Shown: positions 30,839 to 43,415 of the stretch, in pieces
Position numbering within the stretch: position 1 is the first letter of the stretch
Layout of the letters: every line of letters starts with the position of its first letter
Assembly (NCBI GenBank): GCA_023105745.1
Contig: JALGQZ010000011.1
Coordinates: forward strand, 44,236,698-44,300,697
DNA: 64,000 bases
Direction: 5' to 3'
From: Austropuccinia psidii
Lineage: Eukaryota; Basidiomycota; Pucciniomycetes; Pucciniales; Sphaerophragmiaceae
Made by a program: the position numbers and the translations under genes
Notes under the pieces: generated by a model
The model's database searches: none
What the model was told of the DNA's origin: nothing
What the model saw: only the letters and a program-made list of their open reading frames with translations

Positions 30839-32270
30839 AGAATTATCAGAAGGATGGTTAATTATCTATATTGATGATATTATAGTTTGCTCAGAAACTT
30901 GGGAAAATCACCTTACAAGACTAGAAAGGGTACTACAGAAAATAGTTCAAGTGAATATGTAAATTTCCTTGAAAAAGTGTCATTTTGCATATAGTGAATT
31001 AAAAGCACTAGGACATGTGGTATCTGGACTTAGTCTAGGCATAGACAAAAATAAAGTAGCAGCAGTACTACTTAAACCAATGCCTCAAACCAAAAAAGAA
31101 ATGCAATCATTTCTAGGATTTGCTGGTTACTATAGACAGCATATAAAGGACTTTGCAAAGATTGCTAAATCCTTGTATAAGCTATGTGACCAACAAACAG
31201 TCTATGAGATGACAGAAGAAAGAGTCAAGGCATATGAAGAATTGAAAAATTCCTTAACAAATGCCCCATTTCTCCTAATGCCAGATTGGAAACTACCCTT
31301 CAAACTGTACATTGATGCTTGTGGAGAAGGACTAGGTGCTGCACTTCACCAAACACAAATTATCAATGATAAACCAGTGGAAGGACCAATTTGTTTCATT
31401 TCAAGGCAAATAAAGCCAACAGAAGCAAGGTATGGAGCAAGCCAAATGGAATGCTTATGCCTAGTGTGGGCTTTAGAAAAATTGCATTATTATTTGGATG
31501 GCACAGTATTTGATGTAATCACAGACTGTAATGCTGTGAAATCACTATTAAATATGAAGACTCCAAACAGACATATGCTAAGATGGCAAATTGCTATCCA
31601 GGAATATAGAGGAAATATGACTATTGTTCATAAATCTGGAAATATTCACAAAAATGCAGATGGTCTCAGCAGATGGGCTCTAGCAAATACCCCTGACAAT
31701 CCAGCATGGGTACCACAAGAAGAGCACCATATAGAAGGAATATGTGTTACAGACATTGGCACAGAATTCTTTAACCAAGTTAAAGAAAGCTATAAGACAG
31801 ACAAAAATTGCCATATCTTAAGCCAACTTCTAATGAAAGACTGCAAAGATCCATCACTTTCATCAAAACTAGATGAAATATGGAAAAAGGCATATGATGA
31901 AGGAAGATTTCACCTCCTTGATGGAATCCTTTACCATAGAACAAAACATACATGTGTTATGGCCTTAACAGACAGAACACTAATAAACACCATTTTACAT
32001 GAGTGTCATGATAGTGTTGCATCTGGACATCTCTCAGAAGATAGGACACTAGAGAGGGTGAAAACCTGTTCTTGGTGGCCAAATTGGAAGAAAGATGTTG
32101 CAGAGTACTGCCAGACCTGTGACAGATGTCAAAAAGCCAACAGAGCCACAGGAAAGAAATTTGGAATGATGATCCAAATCCAAGAACCAAAATCCCCATG
32201 GGAAATAGTTCATATGGATTGGGTAACAGCCTTACCTCCGAAGGAGACAGGAGTTATAATGCATGCCTAG
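30794..32270 (+). pseudogene. Reverse transcriptase, RNase H and integrase start of the R element
   Basis: After the frameshift the frame resumes with the fingers/palm end of reverse transcriptase, including intact YIDD (in GWLIIYIDDIIVCSE, about 30854-30898). A TAA at 30960-30962 replaces a lysine codon. Then follow [14 protein letters not shown], the thumb, RNase H ([48 protein letters not shown]) and integrase zinc finger (HECHDS...GHLSEDR, CQTCDRC). A missing base near 32238 ends the frame at 32270 just after the first catalytic Asp ([10 protein letters not shown]). The order is reverse transcriptase, RNase H, integrase, as in Ty3/gypsy. Confidence 0.85.
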
Positions 32271-33310
32271 TGCTAGTTGACAGATACAGCAAAACTCCCA
32301 TGTTCTTACCATGTCATAAAGATGACACAGCTATGGATACAGCCATAATGATATGGAATAAAGTCATTAGCCATACAGGCTTATTCCAAAATATTATAAG
32401 TGACAGAGACCCAAAGTTCACTTCAGCATTATGGACAAATCTCCATAACCTGTTTGGGACAAATTTATCATTCTCAACAGCTTATCATCCTCAAACTGAT
32501 GGTTTAGCAGAAAGAATGATACAGACCCTAGAGGATATGATCAGAAGATTCTGTGCTTATGGGCTAGAATTCAAAGATTCTGATGGTTTTACCCATGATT
32601 GGTGTACACTAATACCAGCACTTGAATTGGCATATAAGACATCAATCCATTCTTCTACTGGCAAAACACCAGCAATGCTAGAGAAAGGTTGGAATCCAAG
32701 ACTTCCTTATGATACCCTCAAAAAGGACTTAGTGGATATACATCCAACAGCAAGCAGCTTCAAGATAATGCTTGACAAAGCAAGACACCATGCAAACAGA
32801 TGCATGCAAGATTCTTTTAAATATGCAAAAGAAAGATGGGATAAAAGTCATAAGCCACCTGATTTCAAAATAGGGGACTTGTTTTTAGTATCAACCCTTA
32901 ATTTCAATAACATAAAAGGCCCAAAGAAATTGAAAGATTCCTTTGCAGGACCATTTATGATAAAAACACTTCATGGACCAAATGCTGTGCAATTGGAACT
33001 CACAGGTGAACTAATGAACAAACACCCAACTTTCCCTGTAAGTCTGATAAAACCTTACAGTTCAAGTGACAAAGAGTTATTTCCACTAAGAAATAAACCC
33101 CCACTTGAGATTCCCCCCTTGGAAGAAGGAGAGGAAAAGAAAATAGTAAAAGTCCTTAAAGAAAGAAGGACAAGAAACAAAAAAGAAAGAGAATACCTTG
33201 TAAGGTATAGAAATTCAACTCAAGAAGATGAATGGCTACTTGAGAAAGATATAACAAATGCTGATAAACTACTAAGAAGGTTCAGACATGAAAGAAAACC
33301 TGAAAAATAA
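32239..33310 (+). pseudogene. Integrase core and C-terminal chromodomain-like region of the R element
   Basis: The frame reaching 33310 carries integrase from [19 protein letters not shown] through the second catalytic Asp (SDRDPKF) and the Glu (TDGLAERMIQ), then the GPKKLKD beta-barrel region and a chromodomain-like end with REYLVRYRNSTQEDEW and LLRRFRHERK. The catalytic triad is complete when both frames are considered. Stop at 33308-33310. Integrase inserts cDNA and the tail may guide it to chromatin. No start of its own is needed because it is part of Pol; the ATG at 32126 is not real. Confidence 0.8.
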
Positions 33311-33416
33311 AAAAGTTAAGCATTATTGAGCTTCAAGACTAACAAAGTCTATTGAAGAGGTAGGACAGTGGATGATACCCTTATCATACATATCAGATTG
33401 TGGTACAATCTTTTTT

Positions 33417-33428
33417 GGTGGTAGGGAA
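33417..33428 (+). other. Polypurine tract of the R element
   Basis: GGTGGTAGGGAA follows TTTTTT and directly precedes the 3' LTR TGTGAG. This is where second-strand synthesis would start. Element B has AGGGGAAGGGAA at 58396-58407 in the same position. Confidence 0.7.
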
Positions 33429-35452
33429 TGTGAGCCTTTGAGATATGACCACATACCCAATAAGGTCACAAAAAGATTAAGAATAATTATACCTTTAATA
33501 TAATTATACTAAAATTACTTAGAATAATTATACATTAAAATTAATTACTTAAATATACAAAAAATACCATAAATTAACACAAAAATTGGTTTAACTTAAA
33601 ACAAATGAATAAACATGTAAAATAAATTATACCATTGGATTCCTCATGGAAAAATACACATATACCATTTTTATGGCATATCTGTGAAGTCAATATTTAA
33701 TGAATTATAAGGTATAATACCTTATAAAAACCATAAATTCCTATTTATCTCAGAAACCAATGAAACAACATGTGAAATAAATTGTACCAGTGGATTCCCC
33801 ATAGAAATCCACACATAAAACAATTAATAAGCTAATTCTCAAAGTCAATACTTAAGGAATTATCCTGAATATATGCACTTTTTTGGTCAACGCATATATT
33901 CAAGGATCATAGCTAATATCTTCTAAACTATACATGATAGAATGATGAACCAAAAATAAAGTTACCACGTAATTACTGTAAGAACACAGAAATGAACTTT
34001 ATTTTACAAATTATAAACAAGGTTAAAACCTATGATGAAATATTGATAAAAATCAACAGAGCTGTTGACCACTTTGTTGTGAAAGTGGTCCAAACTTAAA
34101 AAAAAGTATACAGTTGGATTCTACTAGTTCATTCGTGAAGAATGATGTAATTTTTATTATTAAATTCAGGGTATAACCCCCTGAAATCAAGGTTTGAAGT
34201 TTAAAATATTGAATTTTGACAGAAAAGGTGAGTTACAAGAAAAATCATCAAAATTAGAGTTTTGATGATGTAATGATAAGCTCTTGGCAGCATAAGAAGG
34301 TTATGCCAGGCTATCAGAATTCACTCTCTGAATTGCTGTAGCGTGTAAATCTTAAAAGTTATTGAAGATCAAAGTTTGAGCTTAAATTGAGCAGTTATGA
34401 TCACCTACTGTAACCTTAAATTAAGTTTAACAGTCACAAGAGTGATAAAATTGGTGAATACTATTAGTTTATGATTAAAACTAATAAAATCCACGAAATT
34501 TGGGGTTCTGCCAAGCCTCTGATGTCATCAAACTTAAAGTTACAGTGATAACTTTAAATAATGGTGCAATAATGATGTAAGATGGTTTGATCATGATGTA
34601 ATCACCCTCAAACCTTAAAATATTGATCAATTCCAGTGGATATGATCAGTAAACGTCTACTAGAAGCCTGTTGGACTCTAGGAGGGAGGTATTTACTATA
34701 AATAGAGCTCTTTTTACTCTATTTTCCCCTCAGACGCATCAAAAACATTAAATCAATTAAATCAAAAGGTAATTTTCTTTATTCTTTATATATAAAAGCA
34801 TTATATTATTAAAGACCAAAGACCACCTTGCTATAATCATCTATTTTGACGTGATTAAATCATTTATTTAATTGTTTTTGTTAAAAATCTCTCTAAAACT
34901 CATTTCCACATAAAAATCCAGAATAATTTGTAATTTTCTTTATTTTTATTGTAAATACAATTTGAAAAAGTTGTATTTATATTTTTTGGCGTAAAATACT
35001 TCAAAATTATTATATTAAGTGTTAAAAGTAGGTTATTCTCTCTTATTATAATAATTTCTCTATTATTACTCTCTTAATAACTCTTTAATTAATATAAATA
35101 GTATTTATATTAATTCATAACTTTAATATTAGTAATATTATTGTTATTAATTGTTTTTTATTAATAAAAAACAATTTTTTACGCCTTTATTATTTGTTGG
35201 TAACAATAATAAAGAGCTTTTTAATATATTAATTATTTTATATTAATATATTTATTTATTATATTATATTTTCATAATATAAATTATATTATTATATTTA
35301 TTTAATAATATAATTATTTTACGCCATAATAATAATAATTATTTATTATTATTATATTTTTAATCTTATTTATTCAATTTATAAGGACATTCAGAGTACA
35401 ATAAGTAATAAATTAGTAATTTTTACTTATTGTTTCATAGTCAAACCTTACA
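33429..35452 (+). repeat. 3' LTR of the R element
   Basis: 2,024 bp, collinear with the 5' LTR at an offset of 8,669 and without indels. Differences seen by eye include AATAAAG/AATAAGG, CAGTAGATTCTCC/CAGTGGATTCCCC and GTACACGTC/GTAAACGTC. It ends CTTACA and is followed by GTTTA. Confidence 0.95.
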
Positions 35453-35457
35453 GTTTA

Positions 35458-37690
35458 TGCACTCAATTAACTATTTCTCCATCTGAGGCCACAAAGCTGT
35501 GCTTGATACCCTTTCTTTGGTTCTGTCTTCACTCATTTGTCACATTTATGGAAAATCATTGTATTCTGGAAGAAACATGTGATATAATCTATTTCACTCA
35601 CTATTAAGGCCTGTGTGTGCTTATCTCTGTGGTATAGGAGACAACCAGTAAGGAAAAATGAATTATTTTTATGGTCCCTCAGCCAAGGTTCCTCTGACTG
35701 GGATTCTAGCTCTTGGCTCCCGTATTTCTGTTTCAGGAGTGAAATAAATATGCTTTACTGTTTTTATTTTTCATATTAATTGTGCACTGTGTTGAAGAAT
35801 TGAGATTTCAGTTCTGAGGAGATTTTACCAGTATGGGTGTCTCCTTCTCCTCTTTGTTACTATGGTTAGAGCCTAAAGTGTCACATCCCGGTTCCCACTC
35901 TGAGAATCTGAAGTTCCTTCTCCAATCCACTTCCATGAAGTGTATAGGTATTCTTTTTGAAGCCTCTGAGTCATAAGCTTCAATGCATTTGACATTATGC
36001 AGTAGCCATATAATGAGTCAATCTGCATTGGTATGGCTTATGTGCACTTTTCATATTATTTTCAGATTACCTATTAATTCTTGGAGGGCTTGTTTACATC
36101 TCAGAATGTCCCTATTAGTTGTTTTAAAATTGAGTAAGGATTTAAGGGATGTGCAGTCTGTGTAAAATTGAAAGACTGAGCCCTCCAGCTAATAGTGCAG
36201 TTTCTCCAAAGCCCATACCACAAATAGTAATTCTGTTTTGGATCCCCATTCTTTTCTCCTTAATCTTTCAAATGCCTATATTTATGAAAGATGACACCTT
36301 CTCTAGGTTCACCATCTATTTTTTGTATTTGGTTCAGGGCTGCTCCTAGTACTTGACTTCAGGCTGCATCTATCTATGGCTTGAATGACAGTTCAAAGTC
36401 AGATAAAATAGAGACAGGTACATTTTTGAGTTCATATTTGGTCCTCTCACATTAATCCCTTATTTTTTGGTTATTTCAAAACCTAAATGTGTAGAGATGA
36501 CTACTTCTTTGTGAAAAGGTTTTGATTTGATTTCTGTAGTATCTGGAAAATCCTAAGAATGATTTCATCTCTTTTATGCTCTCTGGTCCTTGATTCTTTA
36601 AGTATTTCTACTACTATATTCTGATCTATGGCCACCTTGGTGCTAGTAGTTCTTCTTGGCCAGAGTTGCACTTATCAAGTGAGATCTGCAGTTTCATGGG
36701 GGTGAATTTAATTGGAGCTCTCTCTATTTATTTTACATGGTAATAAAATTTCTCTTAGTCAATGCTAATATCATCTATGAATACTAAAATACAGCCCTCC
36801 AACATTTCCTCTTCAAATATGGTGTCCATCATCCTCTGGAAGTGGGATGGTTCATTTTTGCTTTTGGAGTAACTCCATTTTTGTGAAATTCCTTCATACA
36901 ATCCATTTTTGTCATCTATTTTCCTTTTTCCAATTTATCCAAAGGATGACATATCCTGGGTATGAGGTGCCTCTCTGCTTGGGTGAATTCATTCAGTGCT
37001 TTGATGTCTCCGCACGATTCAGATTTTCCATCACACCAGGTGATGAAGACTGGTGTGGTAGCTTCTAAAATTTCTTTATTTCCAATTTTCCTGATAAAAT
37101 CCATTTTAAGGAGCTCATTCATTTTTTTTTCAATTTCCTTCATAGCTTCCAAACTAACCATACATGGAGGACTCCCCATAATGTTTGGATAAGGTCTTTA
37201 AGCATCCTGATATAATTCTATATGATGGATTTTGATTTTTACTAAGGTTCCTTCCCCTATGGCAAAGGCTGGTCTGTTTGTCCTAAGATTTTCAGTAAAC
37301 TGAGTTTCTGTTTGCTTGTTAGTTTAAATTAATATTTTTTCTCTTTGAATTCATTCAGAAAATGTTTTAGAGAGTCCTGATTAGATATATGGTATTAGTC
37401 AGTGAAATATTTCTTATTGTTTGTGCCTATGTTAATATTATTGATTTTAATATCATAAATATCTATGACATGAATTCTCTTTTGGTGTATTACAAGAATG
37501 AATCCTTGGTTTTTCACATTTTAGAGAACTGAAAGCTCTGGGTTGAATCTGATGTTCCCTTTCTTTGGGGTATTATTTTCTCTTTGATAATGGTTCCTAT
37601 AGAGTTAATCTTACATGATGCATTCTTAAAATTCTTTTCCCAACTGGCAAAATGATTTTACATGTAATTCTTGGCTACTATTGAATAGAA
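35458..37690 (-). pseudogene. Integrase start, RNase H, reverse transcriptase and protease of element H
   Basis: Minus-strand remnants continue element H in order: integrase zinc-finger region near 35460-35540, RNase H near 36000-36360, and reverse transcriptase, best at 36916-37179 with FIRKIGNKE, TTPVFITWCDGKS and an RHLIPRICHPLDKL segment. Protease-like sequence occupies about 37400-37690. Palm sequence near 36800 is scrambled and no YIDD is visible. The many stops show this is older than R. It ends near 37690 in mid-protease, before the DSG box. Confidence 0.6.
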
Positions 37691-38241
37691 TTTTGGTATT
37701 ACACAACAATTATACCAGTTTCAAACCTACAAAATTATGAAAAAACATTGTGCAATGACAGAAGAGGGGTGAAATAACTCTGGAGATGGACATGAAATTT
37801 CCCAATAACTCTGGAGATTGAATATTTTTTAGAATAACATTGGAGTTGAAAATAGAATTACAGTGTGGTAAATCCTTTTGGTGTGGGTTGAAATTAGGAA
37901 GCACATTGTGGGGGAGACTATTGGTGAGTCTGTTTTTGGATTTCATAATTAGCCAATAACAATGGGTGCTAAGGTGTGTAAGCTTGCCTCAACATAATAA
38001 TTAATAGTAAGCTTACAGAGAGTCCCAAAAGAAAATAAGATTTGGGCTTTTACAAATAGAGAGGAATTATCATTAGTCTTTAAATGAGATCTATCAATAA
38101 CACTATTCAAAACTCTGATGTAATACTATCATTGTAAACAAAGAATAATAAACTTCTTTATGTAAGAATATAATTTTGGAATAAATTAAAGTTTCAGATT
38201 TTTTTAAATAGAAGATATTCAGAGTAAAAAAATAGAGATAT
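37691..38241. other. Unassigned stretch between element H and an S LTR
   Basis: Not recognisable as gag or any LTR family here. A direct repeat of AACTCTGGAGATGGA / AACTCTGGAGATTGA occurs at about 37778 and 37805. No convincing coding frame or RNA was seen. Confidence 0.3.
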
Positions 38242-40105
38242 TATAAGATTTGCCTATGAAACTGTTTAAAATATTACCATTAATGAACAGTACTATGACT
38301 GTTCTTATGAAATATAAGAAATGAATTCATTATAACCACAGTGAAATAATTAACTACTAAATTCTTTCTCTTCAATTATATAAACTAATAGTGATTGTAA
38401 CACCAAGCAGTAATTTTCTACAATAATTGATTAAAAGAAGTATTTAATGATGAAACTTTTGTATTTAAATAATAAAATTATTCTAATATATAACTATCTT
38501 TTGCATAAATAATTATAATTAAAATTCTTGAAGAAAACTATTAATAGAGAAAAACTTTAACAATTAAGTTAAAATACTCACTAATACTACAATAATACCT
38601 TGTAAAGACTTGGCAGAGTGATTTGACAGATTAATTGTGGATTTAAAGGATCAAAATGGTATTATAATAGTAATACAGCAATATTATAGTGAAATACTAT
38701 GGTAAATAGTATTTTTCCATGTTTTAAAGTCTTCATTATTTATTATGAAAGAATTAAAACACTTTATAAAAGGGCTAAATAATACTTGTTGGCACCAAAG
38801 ATATAATTGGATAATAAGATGATTTGGAAAAAAACAGCGAGAGGCAGCCTCTTTGAAGAAAATAATAGCTCACAGAGGTGAAGTGTGCAATGGAATAAAC
38901 TGAAAAAACAGTGGGTTAGAAACCATTAATTCTTTTTTGGATAGTGAGTTACATCATTTATTTTCACATAGGATTATCATAATTACTTAATTAAGTCATT
39001 TTATGTTAATTAAAACCCATTTATGGTTAGGAAAGAAAGGAGAAAGATCTTTCAGTCTTCTTTGACTTGATACCAATCATGAATTTCCCAAAATTTTTAA
39101 TTTTAATGGAAATTTCTCACAGATTGTATTTTCTGTGAATTTTTGAGAATTTATTGTTTCACATGGAATCATCAAGAATGGACTATAAGTAAAACATTTA
39201 ATTTGAATTATGAATTCATTACTACTTTTGTCTTTTAGAAGGGGTATCTTTCTTTCCAATGGTTCTGAAAGCTTCAGAAGGATTAATGAATGATTGTACT
39301 TTTAATGAATTTTTGATGTTTTTACCTTATTTCGACATAGAACTGCAAATAGCACAGTTTTAGCTGGTTTCATTAAGGTAAATACATGGATAAAGTCAAA
39401 AAAGGGTTAAACTACTCTTTGGAGGCTTTATAAATGGAAAAAAATGGAGAATCAACATGGCTACAGTAGTCAAAGTAGCTCATTACCTCCTTGTCACATC
39501 ATAATAGCAAATTATGTGTTATTTTCTTATGATTTGATGGGACTTTATCTTAGTAACCAAGTTCAAGAAATTTTTTAGTATACAAATTGGGCCATGATAA
39601 GCCATTGTCCTAAGCTTTAGAGCTTTCCACACCTCAGAGGCCTCAGAAGTTGGGTCCCCTGGCTCTCTTTAATGTTTTTTGCCCCCCTTTGCTATTTTGA
39701 CATCAAAAATAGTAATTCAGGCTTCAAAACTGATATCAACTATGTGTGCACCAAACCTTTATGCTGTATGTTAAAGTGCAACAAACATGAATAAAACTCA
39801 TCTTGGTGTATATTTAACATGGAATTTCTCATACTACTATTATTTTGTGTAAAATTGAGAAAAACAAAAACGTTTGCAATTATTCCATGTGGTATTGAAT
39901 TATTTTCCATATTACCAGCTCATAGAGTTAATTTAAGCTTATTCACTCAATGGAGCTAATCTAGGTTGATTTTTGTGTAGAACCCATTATGGGCTTGGAT
40001 CCATGGATTTAGTTACTCCCAAATATTTTATTGTTATTTTCTCAAATGAAAAATGATAAATTTTGGATATATGCATGAATTATGGGTTATGAATAGTTCA
40101 GAATT
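38242..40105 (-). repeat. S-family LTR, minus strand, truncated
   Basis: Starts TATAAG...CCTATGAAACTG, the inverted form of the S LTR end at 53991, and shares CAGTACTATGACTGTTCTTA (near 38290) and TATATGCATGAATTATGGGTTATG (near 40068) with it. The last 70 or so bases are missing, cut exactly where element E's LTR begins at 40106. So E inserted into, or deleted part of, this LTR. Confidence 0.65.
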
Positions 40106-41429
40106 TGTCAGGCTAAGTCTATGATAAAGCAGTAATACTAGTATTTACAACTCTAAATATTACTGTGACATGGATAATTATAATTAAAAAAGGTTTTAAA
40201 TAATAATATAAGGGCTTTAATATTGTGGAATAATGGTGGTGAGTGCTGTTGAAAGCCCTGGGTGCAGTCTACCAGTTGGTTTACTATAATAAGAGACACA
40301 ATACATTAAAATTTAAGGTATAACTGATAATTTTCCCATAGTATAGCTTTTTTTGACAGTTGAACTATGTAGGAATTCAATGACAGGATAGGGATTCCTT
40401 TTCTGGCAGAGAAAAGGCCTCCTTTTATCCTGAAATGGGGTGAAAAATACCTCTAAACCATCCATGTAGAGGAAGTGGAGTTTTTCACTTCCCAGTGCTA
40501 CCTTGTGGGTTGCATAAGGCCTGTATACTCTGTATTGGGCTCCAATGTTATTTTGAAACCACATCTGGGCAGTTTTCCCCAATACAGTGTGAAATATTTC
40601 ATCTGAGGACCACACAGCCCTCTTCTGATGTGTATGACATGTAGATCAAATGAAATATGAGGATTTGAAGAATAAAAGAGCTTCTTCATCTATTTCACAC
40701 CTCATAATTAAAGTTATGGGAAAGTATCCCACAGTAAATGTGTATTGGCCCAGATGTTGGATTTTATCCTCAAAACTGCCATAACTTTGTCAGATTTTTT
40801 AAATTTTGAGCTCAACATTGGTTCATTGAGTAGCCCTGAATGGGATCTACACATTGGTATCTGATTTAGTATGGGTAAAACTACATATGGTAAGGTTATT
40901 CCATGTTCAATTTTTGTTATCCAGATATATGATTCTCTCAGAATCTGTAAAGAACTTGTTTTCCCCATGCCTTTTGTTGTAGATGCGATATGGGAAAATA
41001 AATAGAACCATAAGATTGCCCTGACTTTTCTCTTTAAAAAATGACCCCACTTTAGGTATCTCACAATAAAACTGTAGAGGTTAGATGAGAGGTGAATATT
41101 TTATTCACCCTTATTTGACCCTATTTAGGCCATAACTTCAGTAGTTTTGGGGCTAGCTCAATTTGGCTGACACTATAAGATAGCCCTGAATAAGTGCTTC
41201 AATTTGAATACCCATTTTCTGGGGATAGGAATCCTCCTTGGATTTCAGATAAGAGGTGAAAATTAAGGCTTATGCACAGGAACTTCTTTTATCAGGAATA
41301 ACTTTGTTGTTCTTTTTCTTATGATGATGGGACTTGTATTATTGGAAAGAGGTTGGCTTCCTCTTTTGTTTGATAGCTTTTGAGCTGTTTTGGATCAGCT
41401 CCATGTTTTTGTGGTATTTTGCTCTACCA
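40106..41429 (-). repeat. 3' LTR of element E (T family), lacking its outer bases
   Basis: Starts TGTCAGGCTAAGTCTATG at 40106, the best-preserved T-family end here. It runs through the ATTTTGAAACCACATCTGG and GGTGAATATTTTATTCACCC blocks to GCTCTACCA at 41429, where integrase sequence begins directly. About 60 bases that end other T LTRs (through CAGGCTGACA) are absent, indicating a deletion at the pol-LTR junction. Confidence 0.75.
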
Positions 41430-42750
41430 GAGGCTCCGAATCTTCTCAGGTGAAGGTTACCATCTGGTATGGCATCTTCTGCCAGCCATTTATCCTTATC
41501 TGCTGTTTGGTTTTTGAATCTGACCCAATTTTGTCTCTGGTTTTTACCATTCAGTCTTATCTTCCTGCCCTTGATTATATTTTTCACAGGGCCAGGGGAG
41601 TCTTCCGCCTCCACTATGTCTTGTGGAATGTAGGTCTTGTTACTGGAGGGGAACATATCCTCTCCTGTCTGGAATCAGGGTTTGACCAAGCCTACTGGGA
41701 ATACTGGGTATTTCCTAGAGAATTTCTCTGTAAGTCTAAACTCCACTGCATTTTTCCCTATCAATTTGATGATAGTAAAGGGTCCCACATATGGGTCTCT
41801 CATTTTCTTTGAGCCCTTGAGTTTATTAAAGTTGAGTGTAGATACTAACACTTGGTCCCCTTCTTTGAAGTCTGGTTCCATGTGGGTTTTGTCATACCTC
41901 TGCTTGTTGTACTATTTAGCCTCCGATATTCACTTAACATCTGTATCACATGCTCCTTTCCATATGTCATGGAAGTCTTTGGCTGTGGGGTGGATAGTCA
42001 GAAGATTTTGCTTCAAGTGATGCACAGGCAATAGGGTGTTCCACCCTTTTTCTACCAGTGAGGATTATTTACCTGTGGTAGAGTTCTGGCTGATGTTTTA
42101 AGCCAGTTGAACTGATGGTAGGAGTGTTACCCAGTCATGGGTGTATCCTTCATGGTCCTTATATTCCATGACATATGCACAGAATCTTCTGATGATTTCC
42201 TCAATTTTCTGGATCATCCTTTTAGCTAAACCATCTGTCTGTGGATGATAAGCTGTAGGAAATGCAATTTTTGTTCCAAGCATCTCATAGAGGTTGGTCC
42301 AAAATTCTTCTTTGAAATTTGGTTCCCTTTCACTAATGATGATTTTAGGTCTTACACATGTGGATATTATGTTATTCCAGAATAACAAGGCTGTATCCAT
42401 AGTTGTGTCTTCTTTGTGACATGGTAGGCACCTCACACTTTTACTATACCTATTGACTATAACTAGACAAGCATTGAAGCTTTCCTTGCCTCATTGGACA
42501 ATTCCTGTGACCCAGTCCATGTTGATGGTTTCCCCATGGGTGTTTTGTTTCTTCAAAAGGTTGAAGCAGCCCATATTTCTTCCCATTCTTTCTGTTTTCC
42601 TTCTGCCATCTTTCACAAGTGTTTATGTATTCACTCAACTCTTGTTCCCACTGGGGCCACCAAGCTGTTCTTGTTACCCTTTCTTTGGTCCTGTCTTCAC
42701 TCATGTGTCCCATCTAGGGGAATCCATGGCATTCTCGCAGGATTAGGGAT
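41430..42750 (-). pseudogene. Integrase of element E
   Basis: Minus-strand fragments: zinc-finger and linker at 42450-42713 (GHMSEDRTKERV, with the second Cys pair reduced to CERW), core at 42098-42436, barrel at 41675-41881 (GDQVLVSTLNFNKLKGSKK) and chromodomain-like tail at 41339-41656. In the core the expected SDRDPKF is SEREPNF and the expected Glu of GLAERM is Lys, so two catalytic residues are lost. TAYHPQTDG is intact. The tail frame runs on into the LTR. Confidence 0.75.
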
Positions 42751-43410
42751 ATGTGGTCTCCATATATCTTAAGGAAAAATTTATTATCCATATAGTCCCT
42801 CAAGCAGGGTTCCTCTCACTGGGATCCCAGTTCTGGGCTTGTGTACCTCTGTTGAAGGAGGTGTAACAATATGCTACACTGTTTTTGTTTGGCATAAGTT
42901 TTCATTGCTGAATTAAAAAAACTCTTTGTGAAGCTTAAAGGAGCTTATTTTCAATGTGGGAGTTTATGTACCTTCTTATTCAGTGTTATAACTGTCTGAG
43001 GTACCAAATTCTGGTTTTAATTCAGAAAATTTGAAGTTCTTTCTGTTCTCTATTTCCATGAAAGGGATAGGAATTTTGGAAGCTAGTGCAAGGTCATAAG
43101 CTGGGTTGCCTTTGAAATTGTCCAGTGGAAATTGAATCAGGCCATCTGCATTGGTTTAGATTTTCCTTCTTTTTATGTGATGGTCATGTTACCTCTATAC
43201 TCTTGGATGGCTATTTGCCATCTCAACATGTGTCTATTTGTAGTCTTAATGTTAATTAAGGACTTCAAGGCTCTGAAGTCTGTGTAGAATTCAAATACTT
43301 CACCCTCCAAGTAATAATCAAGTTTTTCTAGAGCCAAAATGAATATGAGCATTCTGTCTGAGTAGCTCCATACCTGGCCTCTGAATCTTTTAATTTCCTG
43401 CAGATGTAGC
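42751..43410 (-). pseudogene. RNase H of element E
   Basis: Clearest at 43173-43469: [26 protein letters not shown] and [18 protein letters not shown] match RNase H of the R element. The frame is interrupted at 43411 by element B; its continuation, with a LHQRPIVDG segment, is at 60227-60276. 42751-43170 is the spacer between RNase H and integrase and has no clear motif. Confidence 0.7.
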
Positions 43411-43415
43411 ATATT
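43411..43415 (+). repeat. Target-site duplication ATATT, left copy (element B)
   Basis: ATATT immediately precedes the LTR start at 43416 and recurs at 60222-60226. Joining the two flanks restores RNase H of element E. Confidence 0.85.

Larger units (their letters stand above)
24760..35452 (+). mobile_element. Complete young Ty3/gypsy element (R family)
   Basis: A 10,693-bp element with two 2,024-bp LTRs, GTTTA target duplications, primer-binding site, ORF1, Gag-Pol and polypurine tract. The LTRs have the same length and differ at about 12 positions by eye (about 0.6%), so insertion is recent. Pol has three lesions: an extra A in the A-run 30787-30793, a TAA at 30960-30962 and a lost base near 32238. 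It lies inside the integrase of element H. With three pol lesions and nearly identical LTRs, it was either broken after insertion or copied in trans. Confidence 0.95.

Noticed and set aside
32126..32238. Start of a separate 394-codon integrase gene at 32126
   Set aside because: The upstream part is an out-of-phase reading of the integrase zinc-finger region; the true frame enters only after a one-base loss near 32238.
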